Positions 27,505 to 37,365 of a stretch of DNA of 62,004 nt are shown here, piece after piece. The stretch is from Faecalimicrobium dakarense. Lineage in GTDB: Bacteria > Bacillota > Clostridia > Peptostreptococcales > Peptostreptococcaceae. Each line of letters opens with the position of its first letter. The first letter of the stretch is position 1. Below the pieces are notes generated by a model. The model saw only the letters and a list, made by a program, of their open reading frames with translations, did no database searches and was not told the DNA's origin. The stretch spans positions 1-62,004 of the forward strand of contig NZ_HG529369.1 in the NCBI RefSeq assembly GCF_000499525.1. The letters run 5' to 3'. A program made the position numbers and the translations under genes.

Positions 27505-30500
27505 TTATTTTTTCATTTGTGAAACGAAATTTATATTTTCTTTATTAGATGCATCAGTTTTTTTCTCATTAGAATTATTTTCATCAGTTTTTGTCTTATA
27601 TTTTCCTAGATCCATATAAGCTCCTATTAACTCTCTTACAGGTAACATTGCGTATACACTTTCATTACCTTGAGGTATCATAGTTACTACTGCAATTTCA
27701 GGATTATCTGCTGGTGCAAATCCTACAGTCCATGCAAAAGCTGCATAACTTGGTTTATATGAATCAATTTTTTCATCAGTTATCTTAGGATTTAATTCTT
27801 TTATAGCTTTTCTTAAATAAGCAGAATTAATTTTGTCAGTATCTTCTAGCTTAACTTTAACCCCATCTTTTAACTCTTCTTCTAATTCTTTTCTCTTGTT
27901 GTCATCTAATTTTTTATCTTTTAATTCTTCTTTTATTTCTTTTTCTTTTTCTTTAGAAAGTTCTTTTTCTCTTTCTTTTTTCATTTCATTAGACAACTTA
28001 ATTGCATCTTCTTTAGATACATTATAAGCTCCCATATGACTTAGTAAATACTCATAGTCATTTTCAGTAGGTATTTTACCACTCTTTTCAGCAGTCCCAG
28101 TTTTAGCAGCAACACTTACTGGGAAGTTAGTAAATAAACTTTTAGTTGAACTTTGAGTTGTAACTCTTTTCATACCTTCAGTTAAATCTTTTAGCTTTTC
28201 ACTATTTTTAAATGGTATTTTCTCTTTACCATTTTCATCTATATCAACTGATGAGTAATCACTTGATATAACTCTGTCTATTACAGACAAGTCTACTAAG
28301 TCTCCCCCATTTGCTATGGCAGCAACATATCTTGCCATTTGTGCCGGAGTATATTGATTTTCCCCTTGTCCTATTGCAAGGTTAAATGTATCTGCAGTAC
28401 TCCACTTAGCAAACTTTAAATGATCGTATACTATTTTATCCGCAAAATAAACTACCTTATCTTCCTTAACCTTTAATTTAGTGAGCCTTTTCATTGCTTC
28501 TACTCTATCAATAGTTTTTTCTTCATCTGCCCAACTAACTATTTCTTCTATTCTTTCTTCATACTTTGCTTCATCTTTTTTCTTACTTATATCAGTAAAT
28601 GCATTTGCCATTTCTTTATCAAGGAACGTTCTAAGTAAAGCTTTTGCTGAGTCTAATTTAGCTTCTAAACTTGGTACTTTACCTTTTCTTTCATCTATTT
28701 CAGTATTTAATCCTGTATAATCATTTAAACCAAATAACTTAGCATATTCTAGTATATCATTAGGTCCTATCTTTACATCAGGATCTGCTCCTATTCCACG
28801 ATTTTTACCAGAACCTATACTATAAAAATAAATATTACAAGATTCTTGAATCGCTTTATAAAGATTAGTAGAACCATGGTTACGTCTAGATTTATGCCAT
28901 ATATAATCGGCAAAAGGTCTTCCACCTTTAGAAAGATACGTAACACCTGTATCTTGTATTGTATAATTTGGACTTAACCCATTATCTATTGCAGCCATCC
29001 CTGTTACCATTTTAAATGTAGACCCTGGTTGGAATACACCTTGAGTAGCTAAGTTAACTTGAGGATTTGGTGCTAATACATCATTTTTATTTTTAGGTTG
29101 AAGAGCTTCAAAATCTTCATATGATATACCATTTACAAATTTATTCGGGTCATAATCAGGATAACTAGCCATTGCTAATACATCTCCAGTTTTTACATCT
29201 ATAGCCATAACTGCCCCTGACTTTGCATTTGGTGCTGTATTTGAAAAACTCTTATTTCCAAATTTACTTGTAAATGTACCACCTGTTCTGGCTACATCTA
29301 TAGTCCTTTTTAATACATCTTGTGCTACTTCTTGTAAGTCTTTATCTATACTTAAGTATACTGTGTCTCCAGACTGCGGTTCTGATACTTCAAGTTCTTT
29401 AGTTACTCTACCTAAAGCATCAACTTGAACTTTTTTATATCCATCTATACCTCGTAGCTGTTCTTCATAATTTTTTTCAATTCCAGATATACCAACTGTA
29501 TCACCTTTAGAGTATTTTTTTCCTTCTTCTCTATTTAGATATGATGCCTCGTCATTTGATGGCATTTTACCCATATGACCTAAAGTGTGAGAAGCTAAAT
29601 TTCCATTTGGATAATCTCTTACAGGCTCTATTGCAACTGATACTCCAGGAAGTTCCATAGCACTTTCCTCTATTTTAGCTATAGTTTCTTCACTTATATC
29701 CCTAGCTATAGTTACCGGATTATACTGTGAATAACCTTGAGATTTTATATGGTCTCTTACAACTAATATCTTTCTCGCCTCTTTATCACTTAAACTTTTG
29801 TCTATTTGATAACTTTTACTATTTCTAATTTCGTTAAAAGCTTTTTTAGCATTTATATTAGTTTCTTCTATTTTATAACTTTGTAGCCAGTCTTGTTTAT
29901 TTTTTTCTTCTGTAAATAGCCATTTACTAACCAGAATAGGAGGATAGTATCCATTTTCATTTAATTTCTTTTGAAGCTTGCTTGCATCTAATTTTCTATC
30001 TTCTTGAGTTAATACACCTTCGCTTATTAATCTATCAACTAAATAGTAAAAACTTTCCTTAGCATTTAAATCAAGAGGTATATTATTATCTTTTTTAAAG
30101 TTTCTAATATTTCTGTCAAAAGTATAAAAATATTTTCCATTTTCTATATATATAGGAAATTCATCTACATACTCTTCATTATTATCTTCTAATAAATTTA
30201 TAAGCTTTAATGATATATCATTTGCCATAGACTCTTTTTTATCATTAAGTTTATTAATTTCATTTCCAGATACTTGAATAGTAAATAAGTTTTTATTTCC
30301 TGCTAGTAACCTTCCATACTTATCCCTTATTTCTCCTCTAGGAGCTTTTATAGGAAGTTCTTTATAAGTTTTATTTTCTGCTAGTTGAGTATAATGATCA
30401 TATTTAAATGTTGTCATAAATACTATCTTGCACAAAATTACAATAAATGCTACTAGTATGATATTTCTAATTATGGATAATCTATCTGCTTTTTTATTTT

Positions 30501-30507
30501 CTTCCAT
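27505..30507 (-). CDS. mrdA: Penicillin-binding protein 2 (elongasome transpeptidase)
   Basis: This class B PBP cross-links peptidoglycan together with RodA. The product is 1000 residues, much longer than the usual 600-700. It has one membrane anchor (about 13-35), a dimerisation domain, SxxK at 496-499 (STFK), SxN at 556-558 (SCN) and KTG at 802-804. The extra length comes mainly from two charged inserts. One is at about 605-700, before the NLAIGQG segment. A lysine/glutamate-rich coiled-coil-like one is at about 812-915, between KTGTAE and FAWTVGFAP. The gene sits between mreD and minC. The inserts keep the reading frame and all catalytic motifs are present. Confidence 0.95.
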   Translation of the reverse strand: MEENKKADRLSIIRNIILVAFIVILCKIVFMTTFKYDHYTQLAENKTYKELPIKAPRGEIRDKYGRLLAGNKNLFTIQVSGNEINKLNDKKESMANDISLKLINLLEDNNEEYVDEFPIYIENGKYFYTFDRNIRNFKKDNNIPLDLNAKESFYYLVDRLISEGVLTQEDRKLDASKLQKKLNENGYYPPILVSKWLFTEEKNKQDWLQSYKIEETNINAKKAFNEIRNSKSYQIDKSLSDKEARKILVVRDHIKSQGYSQYNPVTIARDISEETIAKIEESAMELPGVSVAIEPVRDYPNGNLASHTLGHMGKMPSNDEASYLNREEGKKYSKGDTVGISGIEKNYEEQLRGIDGYKKVQVDALGRVTKELEVSEPQSGDTVYLSIDKDLQEVAQDVLKRTIDVARTGGTFTSKFGNKSFSNTAPNAKSGAVMAIDVKTGDVLAMASYPDYDPNKFVNGISYEDFEALQPKNKNDVLAPNPQVNLATQGVFQPGSTFKMVTGMAAIDNGLSPNYTIQDTGVTYLSKGGRPFADYIWHKSRRNHGSTNLYKAIQESCNIYFYSIGSGKNRGIGADPDVKIGPNDILEYAKLFGLNDYTGLNTEIDERKGKVPSLEAKLDSAKALLRTFLDKEMANAFTDISKKKDEAKYEERIEEIVSWADEEKTIDRVEAMKRLTKLKVKEDKVVYFADKIVYDHLKFAKWSTADTFNLAIGQGENQYTPAQMARYVAAIANGGDLVDLSVIDRVISSDYSSVDIDENGKEKIPFKNSEKLKDLTEGMKRVTTQSSTKSLFTNFPVSVAAKTGTAEKSGKIPTENDYEYLLSHMGAYNVSKEDAIKLSNEMKKEREKELSKEKEKEIKEELKDKKLDDNKRKELEEELKDGVKVKLEDTDKINSAYLRKAIKELNPKITDEKIDSYKPSYAAFAWTVGFAPADNPEIAVVTMIPQGNESVYAMLPVRELIGAYMDLGKYKTKTDENNSNEKKTDASNKENINFVSQMKK

Positions 30508-30517
30508 GAAATCACCA

Positions 30518-31012
30518 CTAATCTTCTTTAAGTTTTAATATATATTTTTTTGACATGTTATATAAAACCACACTAAGTAAACTATTGCACAATGGTGCTA
30601 TTAAAATTCCCTTAGAAATCATAGTCACTATTCCGTAACTGTTATATACTTGACTAGCTGTTGCAATATTTACCATAGAGTCAAATAAGCTAGTTATAAA
30701 TACTAGTGCGAATATAGTTACATTACTTTCTTTATAAATTTTATTCTTTAAATGACTAATTCCATAAGCTATCGCAAATAAAATAAGCCCATTAACTCCA
30801 AATATGGCACCAACAGTTACATCCTTTACTAAACCGATTATAGCTCCTATAATACCTACCTCTAATTCATCTGAATATAGTGCTATAATTGTCATGTATA
30901 TAATAACTATATTAAAACTAATCCCGAATATATCTATATAATTTGTAATACTATTTTCTATTATCACTAATAATATCCCCAAAAGACAAAGTAAAACTTT
31001 TTTCATAATCAT
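30518..31012 (-). CDS. mreD: Rod shape-determining protein MreD
   Basis: MreD is an integral membrane part of the elongasome. The 164-residue product is hydrophobic with about five helices and the typical MreD segment LVKDVTVGAIFGVNGLILFAIAYGISHLK. It lies between mreC and PBP2. The start may be the ATG at 31012 or the next ATG two codons later. Confidence 0.9.
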   Translation of the reverse strand: MIMKKVLLCLLGILLVIIENSITNYIDIFGISFNIVIIYMTIIALYSDELEVGIIGAIIGLVKDVTVGAIFGVNGLILFAIAYGISHLKNKIYKESNVTIFALVFITSLFDSMVNIATASQVYNSYGIVTMISKGILIAPLCNSLLSVVLYNMSKKYILKLKED

Positions 31013-31021
31013 TAGTCTCCT

Positions 31022-31906
31022 TTATCCTATATTTCTCGGTTCTATAATAGTAACGTCATCTATGTTTTTAAAATCTGCATAAGGTTTTACAATTACAAAT
31101 TTCATAGATTTATTTTTATCGTCTATTACTTTATCTACTTCACCTATTGGTATACCTTCTGGATATAATCCTAAACCTGATGTTACTAATACATCTCCTG
31201 GTAAAACTTTATCCGTTGTCTCAAACATGTATCCATGTAATTGACCTTTGTTTTTATAATTTTCTTTATCTTCTAAAGTTGAGTTTTGAGTTATAACACC
31301 CTTAGAGTTGGTATCTTTCAATTTAAAACTAACTGATGATTTAGTGTCTAATAAAGAAATTGCTTTACTATAATTATCAGAAACTTCATATACCTTTCCA
31401 ACTAATCCGCTTCCATTCATTACTATACTATCTTTTTTTATACCTTGTTTTTTCCCAGCACCTATTACAAAACTGTTGTACCAGTTCCCATCATTTTTTC
31501 CTACAACACTTGCTGATACACTTTTAGCTTTATAAGATTCATCTATAAAATTCAAAGATTTTTTTAAATTTTCTAGTGACTGTGTATCTGATATCTTGTT
31601 GTTTAATGCTATTATTTCTTTCTTTAATTCATCATTTTCTTTTTTTATATTTCCTAATTCATTAGCATTTTTTTTGTAATTTAATAATTCTTGGAAATTA
31701 TCTTTTAAAAATACAAAGCCTTTATTTAAATTTCCTTCTATTGCCGTTATTCCATCCAATATTTTTCCTGGCCCAACAGGATTTTGGCCAGAGAATTTGC
31801 CTATTGATATTCCTACTATTCCAATTAAAGTGATAGCAACTACCCCAGTTGCTATCACTTTAATGTTAAACCTCTTTTTATCTTTTTTATTCTTATCGAA
31901 TCTCAA
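31022..31906 (-). CDS. mreC: Rod shape-determining protein MreC
   Basis: MreC links the MreB filament to PBP2 in the periplasm-side space. The 295-residue product has a basic N-terminus (RFDKNKKDKKRFN), one membrane helix (about 15-38), a coiled coil (about 75-115), and two beta domains with SVVGKNDGNWYNSFVIGAGKKQG and VTSGLGLYPEGIPIGEV. The proposed start is TTG at 31906, with GGTG six bases upstream; the longer TTG/GTG starts lack a site. Confidence 0.92.
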   Translation of the reverse strand: MRFDKNKKDKKRFNIKVIATGVVAITLIGIVGISIGKFSGQNPVGPGKILDGITAIEGNLNKGFVFLKDNFQELLNYKKNANELGNIKKENDELKKEIIALNNKISDTQSLENLKKSLNFIDESYKAKSVSASVVGKNDGNWYNSFVIGAGKKQGIKKDSIVMNGSGLVGKVYEVSDNYSKAISLLDTKSSVSFKLKDTNSKGVITQNSTLEDKENYKNKGQLHGYMFETTDKVLPGDVLVTSGLGLYPEGIPIGEVDKVIDDKNKSMKFVIVKPYADFKNIDDVTIIEPRNIG

Positions 31907-31925
31907 AGGTATCACCAACTTTTAA

Positions 31926-32954
31926 TTACTTTCTAGCGTTCATCATTAATACTTTTTCAAATATTTCTTGATCTTCAACTGATTTTCCTGTTCCTAAGGC
32001 AACACAATCTAGTGGGTCTTCAGCTATTTGTACTGGCATTCCTGTTTCTTGCTTAACTAATTTATCTAGTCCTCTAAGTAATGCTCCCCCTCCAGTTAGC
32101 ATTATTCCGTTTTCCATTATATCTGATGCTAATTCTGGTGGTGTTTTTTCTAAAGTTGATTTTATTGCATCTACTATTGAGTTTATTGGCTCTTTTAAAG
32201 CATCTCTAACCTCTGTAGAATTTATTTCTACTGTTTTAGGAAGACCTGATATTAAGTCTCTACCTCTTATTTGCATATTAGTTTCTTGGTCATCTTTGAA
32301 AGTTGAACCTATGTTTATTTTAACATCTTCTGCAGTTCTCTCACCTATAGCTAAGCTGTATTCTTTTTTAACATAACTTACTATAGACTCATCAAACTCA
32401 TCTCCACCTATTCTGATAGATTTTGCAGTAACTATACCACCTAAAGATATTATAGCTATTTCTGTAGTACCTCCACCGATATCTACTACCATATTACCTT
32501 CTGGTTCTTCAACTCTTAATCCTGCTCCTATAGCCGCTGCCATTGGCTCTTCTATAAGATAAGCATCTCTAGCTCCTGCTTGTCTTGCAGCTTCTTCTAT
32601 AGCTCTTTTTTCAACTTCTGTAACTCCATATGGAACACATATTGCTATTCTCGGACTTACAACTCCTTTTTTAGCTGCTGCCTTTTGTATAAAGTAGCTA
32701 AGCATTGATTGAGTTACATCAAAATCAGCTATAACCCCATCTTTCATAGGTCTTATAGCTACTATATTACCTGGTGTTCTACCTATCATTTTTTTAGCTT
32801 CTTCTCCTACTGCTAAAACTTCCTTACTATCATCTCTTATTGCTACAACAGATGGTTCTCTTACTACTATTCCTTGCCCTTTTATATAAACTAATGTATT
32901 TGCTGTACCTAAATCTATACCCATATCCTTAGTCATTTTCTTTAATCCAAACAT
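31926..32954 (-). CDS. mreB: Rod shape-determining protein MreB
   Basis: MreB is the bacterial actin that guides side-wall synthesis. The 342-residue product has phosphate-1 [17 protein letters not shown], phosphate-2 [18 protein letters not shown], and the adenosine motif [12 protein letters not shown]. It leads mreBCD and follows radC. Confidence 0.97.
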   Translation of the reverse strand: MFGLKKMTKDMGIDLGTANTLVYIKGQGIVVREPSVVAIRDDSKEVLAVGEEAKKMIGRTPGNIVAIRPMKDGVIADFDVTQSMLSYFIQKAAAKKGVVSPRIAICVPYGVTEVEKRAIEEAARQAGARDAYLIEEPMAAAIGAGLRVEEPEGNMVVDIGGGTTEIAIISLGGIVTAKSIRIGGDEFDESIVSYVKKEYSLAIGERTAEDVKINIGSTFKDDQETNMQIRGRDLISGLPKTVEINSTEVRDALKEPINSIVDAIKSTLEKTPPELASDIMENGIMLTGGGALLRGLDKLVKQETGMPVQIAEDPLDCVALGTGKSVEDQEIFEKVLMMNARK

Positions 32955-33031
32955 AGACCCGAATCCTTTTTTTCTCTTTTTTATCTTTTTTTTTCCTTAG
33001 CCATTTTGTTGCTCCTTCCTACTCTATCAAA

Positions 33032-33724
33032 TCAAATTATCATGTTTTCTTTAAAACTAAAATATAATCCATCTCCTATTATTATATGGTCAATAACTTC
33101 AATTCCTATTATTTCTCCACATTTTATAAGCCTTGAAGTAATATTTTTATCTTCTTTAGAAGGCTCTATACTTCCCGATGGATGGTTATGCATTAGAATT
33201 ATTTTGTTTGTACTTCTTTTTATCGCTTCTCTAAATACTTCTCTCGGATGAACCAGCGAAGAATTTAAAGTTCCTATAGATACATCTATATCCGATATTA
33301 TTTCATTCTTTGTATTTAAAAGAACTACCTTAAAAACCTCTTTTTTTTGATATCTTAAACTGTCCATATAATACTTATATATATCCCAAGGATTTTTCAC
33401 CTTGTATGTCTTCGGTTTAACACTTGCAACTCTAATGCCTAATTCTAGTGCTGCCTTTATCATAGTCGCCTTAGATAGTCCTATTCCGTCTATTTCACAT
33501 AATTCTTCTATAGTCATATCTTGTAGATATCTTAATCCTTGTAAATCTTTGTTTATAATATAGTTAGCTAATTCAATAGCATTTTTATGTTTTGTGCCTG
33601 TCCTAAGTAAAATTGCTAATAATTCTGCATTGGATAAACTTTTTTCTCCTTTTGCAAGCATTTTTTCCCTAGGTCTTTCATCAAGTGCCATTTCTTTTAC
33701 TGTCATTTGTAAATTAAAAGGCAT
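33032..33724 (-). CDS. radC: RadC family JAB/MPN-domain protein
   Basis: The family has a helix-hairpin-helix (CEIDGIGLSKATMIKAALELG) and a JAB/MPN metal site (HNHPSGSIEPSKED). The role is not settled; despite the name it is not required for DNA repair in tested species. The gene overlaps the end of maf by 11 bp when started at the ATG at 33724 (MPFNLQMTVKEMALDERPREKM). maf-radC-mreB order is typical of Firmicutes. Confidence 0.92.
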   Translation of the reverse strand: MPFNLQMTVKEMALDERPREKMLAKGEKSLSNAELLAILLRTGTKHKNAIELANYIINKDLQGLRYLQDMTIEELCEIDGIGLSKATMIKAALELGIRVASVKPKTYKVKNPWDIYKYYMDSLRYQKKEVFKVVLLNTKNEIISDIDVSIGTLNSSLVHPREVFREAIKRSTNKIILMHNHPSGSIEPSKEDKNITSRLIKCGEIIGIEVIDHIIIGDGLYFSFKENMII

Positions 33725-34319
33725 CTCCAGATAAATCACCCTCCATAAAAAGATTTATACTAAAATGTTTCTTTAACAAATCACTTAGTCTAGATATAGG
33801 TAACCCTACTATATTAAAGTAATCACCTTGTATTTCTTCAACCAATAACGCTCCATATCCTTGAATTCCATAAGCTCCTGCCTTATCTAAAGATTCATTT
33901 GTTTGTATATAATCCATTATGTCCTCATGTGATAAATCTTTAAACTTAACATTACTAACTACATAATCAATTATCTTCTTATCTGCATCTAACCTTATTA
34001 GACTTATTCCTGTTATAACCTGATGCACTTTACCTGATAATTTTTTTATCATGTTAATTGCATCTTCTTTATCTTTTGGCTTTCCTAATATAGCATTATC
34101 TAAAACTACAATAGTATCTGCCCCTATAACTAAGCTATTTTTATTCTTAGATGCTATATCCATACACTTCTCAAATGCAAGCCTCATAACTGCTTGTGTA
34201 GGTGCTTCATCTTTTAATATAACCTCGTCTATTTCACTTTTTATTACGTCAAATTTGACCTTCGTATTACCTAGAATTTCTTTCCTTCTAGGAGATGCTG
34301 ATGCTAAGATTATATTCAT
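33714..34319 (-). CDS. maf: Maf family nucleotide pyrophosphatase
   Basis: Maf proteins hydrolyse non-canonical or modified nucleoside triphosphates and affect septum formation. The 201-residue product begins NIILASASPRRKEILG, the family signature. It also has GADTIVVLDNAILGKPKDKEDA and YGIQGYGALLVEEIQGDYFNIVGLPI. It is the first gene of the cluster running through mreBCD, PBP2, minCDE, rodA and mgsA. Confidence 0.95.
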   Translation of the reverse strand: MNIILASASPRRKEILGNTKVKFDVIKSEIDEVILKDEAPTQAVMRLAFEKCMDIASKNKNSLVIGADTIVVLDNAILGKPKDKEDAINMIKKLSGKVHQVITGISLIRLDADKKIIDYVVSNVKFKDLSHEDIMDYIQTNESLDKAGAYGIQGYGALLVEEIQGDYFNIVGLPISRLSDLLKKHFSINLFMEGDLSGDAF

Positions 34320-34583
34320 TTATTCACCTCATTCGTTACTTAGAATTTGTACTTATTTAGTCTATCATTATATTGTAAAAAATTCAACACAAATGTCGAA
34401 CGTTTTTATTACACTATTGTTATTTTTCCGCATTAAATTACAGTTTTTTGTAAAGCTTTTATATTTTTTGTTTTGTAATTTTGATATGCTCTTCAAAATA
34501 CAAATTTAAGTTTAATTTTCAGTATAATCCATACGTATTTAATTATTGCTCAATTTATATACTCATAATACCTTTATATATAA
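34320..34583. other. Promoter region of the shape/division operon
   Basis: AT-rich spacer between maf and the rnfB terminator. On the minus strand a TATAAT box (in ACAATATAATG, about 34369-34374) lies upstream of maf, but a convincing -35 element was not found. No ORF is supported. Confidence 0.4.
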
Positions 34584-34584
34584 A

Positions 34585-34609
34585 AAAGGTATGGAAAATC
34601 CATACCTTT
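34585..34609 (-). terminator. Terminator of the rnf operon
   Basis: AAAGGTATGG-loop-CCATACCTTT with a minus-strand T run, just after rnfB. Confidence 0.82.
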
Positions 34610-34621
34610 ATCTTATCCATA

Positions 34622-35593
34622 TTATATAGTTTTAATAGCCTTTTTCGGACATTTTTGAATACATAAATGGCATCCTACACATTTATCTTTGTCAATTTTG
34701 TGTTTTTCTTTTAATTCACCAATTATTGAATCAAACTCACATTGTTTCTTGCAAATTGTACAACCTATACAAAGAGATTCATCAATTTCTACTTTTTGCC
34801 TATTACTTAAATCACCTTTTATAACTTTTGTTGGGCATTTTTCAACGCATACCATACAACCTACACATTTATCATAGTTGATCTTTGCAATTTTATTTTC
34901 AAATTCTATTGCACCGAATTTACAAGATTTATAACAAATTCCACATCCTATACATCCTACACTACATTTTTCTTTAACAGCCTTACCAAATTCTTTACTA
35001 TTACATTCAACCACTATATCTTGGTTAAAAGGTTTTATAGATATTACTTTCTTTGGACAGACTTCTATACATTTTCCACACATTACACATTTTTCTTCGT
35101 CTATTACAGCTATATTATCTATTATAGTTATAGCATCAAACTTACATACGTCTTTACAAGTTCCCAGTCCTAAACATCCAAATTCACAAGATTTAGCGCC
35201 TGCATTTAAAGTTGCAGCAGATCTACAATCCGATATGCCTTCGTATATGTATTTATCTTTTGAATTTTTGCAATCACCTTTACAAATTACTTTTGCGACT
35301 TTCTTTTCTGAAACGTCTGCACTAATTCCCATTATTTCTCCTATTTTAGATGAACAATCTACTCCACCTACTGGACATGCATTTACAGGAGCATCTCCAT
35401 TTGCTATAGCATTTGCCAATCCCCCACATCCGGGAAATCCGCATCCTCCACAATTTGCCCCTGGAAGAGCTGCTATAATTTTTTCTACTCTTTCATCTAT
35501 TTTGACTTCAAACTTTTTTGAAGCATATGCTAAGATAGCGCCAAAGGCCAGGCCTAAGCCACCTAATACTGCAATTGAACTAATTATAGACAC
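34622..35593 (-). CDS. rnfB: Rnf complex subunit RnfB (polyferredoxin)
   Basis: RnfB accepts electrons from reduced ferredoxin in the Rnf complex. The 323-residue product has an N-terminal membrane helix and a four-cysteine Fe-S domain (CGGCGFPGC...C). Six further cysteine sets follow: CEFGCLGLGTCKDVC, CVMCGKC, CSVGCIGCGIC, CVGCMVC, CIGCTIC and CVGCHLC. This many clusters is typical of clostridial, not proteobacterial, RnfB. It is the last gene of rnfCDGEAB. Confidence 0.94.
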   Translation of the reverse strand: MSIISSIAVLGGLGLAFGAILAYASKKFEVKIDERVEKIIAALPGANCGGCGFPGCGGLANAIANGDAPVNACPVGGVDCSSKIGEIMGISADVSEKKVAKVICKGDCKNSKDKYIYEGISDCRSAATLNAGAKSCEFGCLGLGTCKDVCKFDAITIIDNIAVIDEEKCVMCGKCIEVCPKKVISIKPFNQDIVVECNSKEFGKAVKEKCSVGCIGCGICYKSCKFGAIEFENKIAKINYDKCVGCMVCVEKCPTKVIKGDLSNRQKVEIDESLCIGCTICKKQCEFDSIIGELKEKHKIDKDKCVGCHLCIQKCPKKAIKTI

Positions 35594-35611
35594 TTATTTC
35601 TCCCCCCCTGT

Positions 35612-36187
35612 TTATAAATTTATAAGTCCTGCAAATCCTAAAAAAGCCATAGACATTAAGCTTGCTGATATTAAAGTTATAGGAAATCCTTTAAATGATT
35701 CTGGTATATCCGATAATTCTAATCTTTCCCTTATTCCAGCAAATAAAACTATTGCTAATGTAAATCCTACTCCCGCTCCAAATCCGTTTACTATAGTTTC
35801 CACTAAGCTATAACCTTCTTGAACATTAACTAGTGCTATACCTAATACTGCACAATTTGTAGTTATTAAAGGTAGAAAAACACCTAGTGCTTGATATAGT
35901 GATGGACTCATTTTTTGAATTACCATTTCAACAAACTGAACTATAGATGCTATTACTAATATAAAAGCTATCGTTTGTAAAAATTGATTTCCTGTTACCT
36001 CCAATAAACTTTGTATAAAATATGTTATTACTGATGCTAATGTTAAAACGAAAGTAACTGCAAATCCCATTCCAACTGCAGTATCTACCTTTTTAGATAC
36101 TCCCAAGAAAGGACATATTCCCAAAAACTGAGACATTATAACGTTGTTAACTAAAACTATACTTAGAAATAAAAGTATTAATTTCAT
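35612..36187 (-). CDS. rnfA: Rnf complex subunit RnfA
   Basis: The 191-residue integral membrane protein has six helices and two conserved cysteine sites, GICPFLGVSKK and TNCAVLG. In the family these help hold a [2Fe-2S] cluster between RnfA and RnfE inside the membrane. Its start overlaps the end of rnfE by 4 bp. Confidence 0.95.
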   Translation of the reverse strand: MKLILLFLSIVLVNNVIMSQFLGICPFLGVSKKVDTAVGMGFAVTFVLTLASVITYFIQSLLEVTGNQFLQTIAFILVIASIVQFVEMVIQKMSPSLYQALGVFLPLITTNCAVLGIALVNVQEGYSLVETIVNGFGAGVGFTLAIVLFAGIRERLELSDIPESFKGFPITLISASLMSMAFLGFAGLINL

Positions 36188-36792
36188 TTGCTCCCCTCCT
36201 TATGCTTTTTTATTTTTATTTTATTAAATCCAGCTAATAAAAATCCTAATGTTAAAAATGCTCCTGGTGGTAATATAAATAATAATATAGGCTCAAAAGA
36301 TGCTCCAAATATACTAAATCCAAATATGCTACCACTTCCAAGAATTTCTCTTATTACCCCTAATACTGTAAGAGATAAAGTAAATCCAAGTCCCATACCT
36401 AAACCGTCTACTGCTGATTCTATAGGTCCATTTTTTGATGCAAAACTTTCAGCTCTAGCTAAAATTAAGCAGTTAACAACTATTAAAGGTATAAATAGAC
36501 CAAGAGCGTTATCAAGGGCAGGAAGAAAAGCTTTTAAAAGCATTCCTACAATTGTAACAAAAGTAGCTATAACTACAATAAATGAAGGTATTCTTATTTT
36601 ATCAGGTATTATTTTTCTCATTAAAGATATTGCTATATTTGAACAAACTAAAACTACTGCCGTGGAGAGTCCCATACCTAAGCCATTTATAGCTGATGTT
36701 GTTACAGCTAGCGTAGGACACATCCCTATAACTTGTACAAGGGCTGGATTTTCATCTATTAATCCATTTTTAAATATTTTTCCTAACTTCAT
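36184..36792 (-). CDS. rnfE: Rnf complex subunit RnfE
   Basis: The 202-residue six-helix protein is a paralogue of RnfA with inverted topology. It carries the matching cysteines in GMCPTLAVT and VNCLILARAE. It lies 3 bp after rnfG. Confidence 0.95.
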   Translation of the reverse strand: MKLGKIFKNGLIDENPALVQVIGMCPTLAVTTSAINGLGMGLSTAVVLVCSNIAISLMRKIIPDKIRIPSFIVVIATFVTIVGMLLKAFLPALDNALGLFIPLIVVNCLILARAESFASKNGPIESAVDGLGMGLGFTLSLTVLGVIREILGSGSIFGFSIFGASFEPILLFILPPGAFLTLGFLLAGFNKIKIKKHKEGSK

Positions 36793-36795
36793 AGC

Positions 36796-37365
36796 TTATT
36801 TCCCCTCCTTATTATTTAATTCTTCATTAAATAAATCTATTGCAGCATTAACTCCAGATGTTACAGCCTTAGATGATATAGTTGCACCAGATATTGCAAC
36901 TATATCTGATTCACTTGAAGCTTTACCTTTTACTACATTTATTTGATTATCTGTTGATTTATCATTATATTGACCTTTAAATTCAGGCTCTGATGCTTTA
37001 GATCCAAGTCCAGGAGTTTCAGAATTCGTTCCTATATTTACCCCTGTAATTTTCCCATCTATAGATATACCAACTATAACTTCCATTTCTCCACCGTATC
37101 CCTTAGGCTTAGTTTTCATTGTATATCCTACTATATCTGACCCATTGCTTCCTTCATATACTTCTTCTACTAATTCACTTTTTAGATTATCTATTAATTT
37201 AAATTCTTTTGCACTTTCTAATACTATCTTCCTTGATTCATTGTTAGCTTGTATATTTCTTTCCTCTATAATTGGGGCTGTAACATCATTAGTAATCCCA
37301 AGGGCTAAAGCTGCTACTGCACAAATAATAAATAAAGTAATTCCTAACTTAACTATATTCTTCAT
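36796..37365 (-). CDS. rnfG: Rnf complex subunit RnfG
   Basis: RnfG carries covalent FMN on a threonine. The 189-residue product has one N-terminal helix and an extracytoplasmic FMN-binding domain. The attachment motif SGATISSKAV is close to the C-terminus, and ETPGLGSKASEPEF matches the family. It overlaps the last base of rnfD. Confidence 0.94.
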   Translation of the reverse strand: MKNIVKLGITLFIICAVAALALGITNDVTAPIIEERNIQANNESRKIVLESAKEFKLIDNLKSELVEEVYEGSNGSDIVGYTMKTKPKGYGGEMEVIVGISIDGKITGVNIGTNSETPGLGSKASEPEFKGQYNDKSTDNQINVVKGKASSESDIVAISGATISSKAVTSGVNAAIDLFNEELNNKEGK

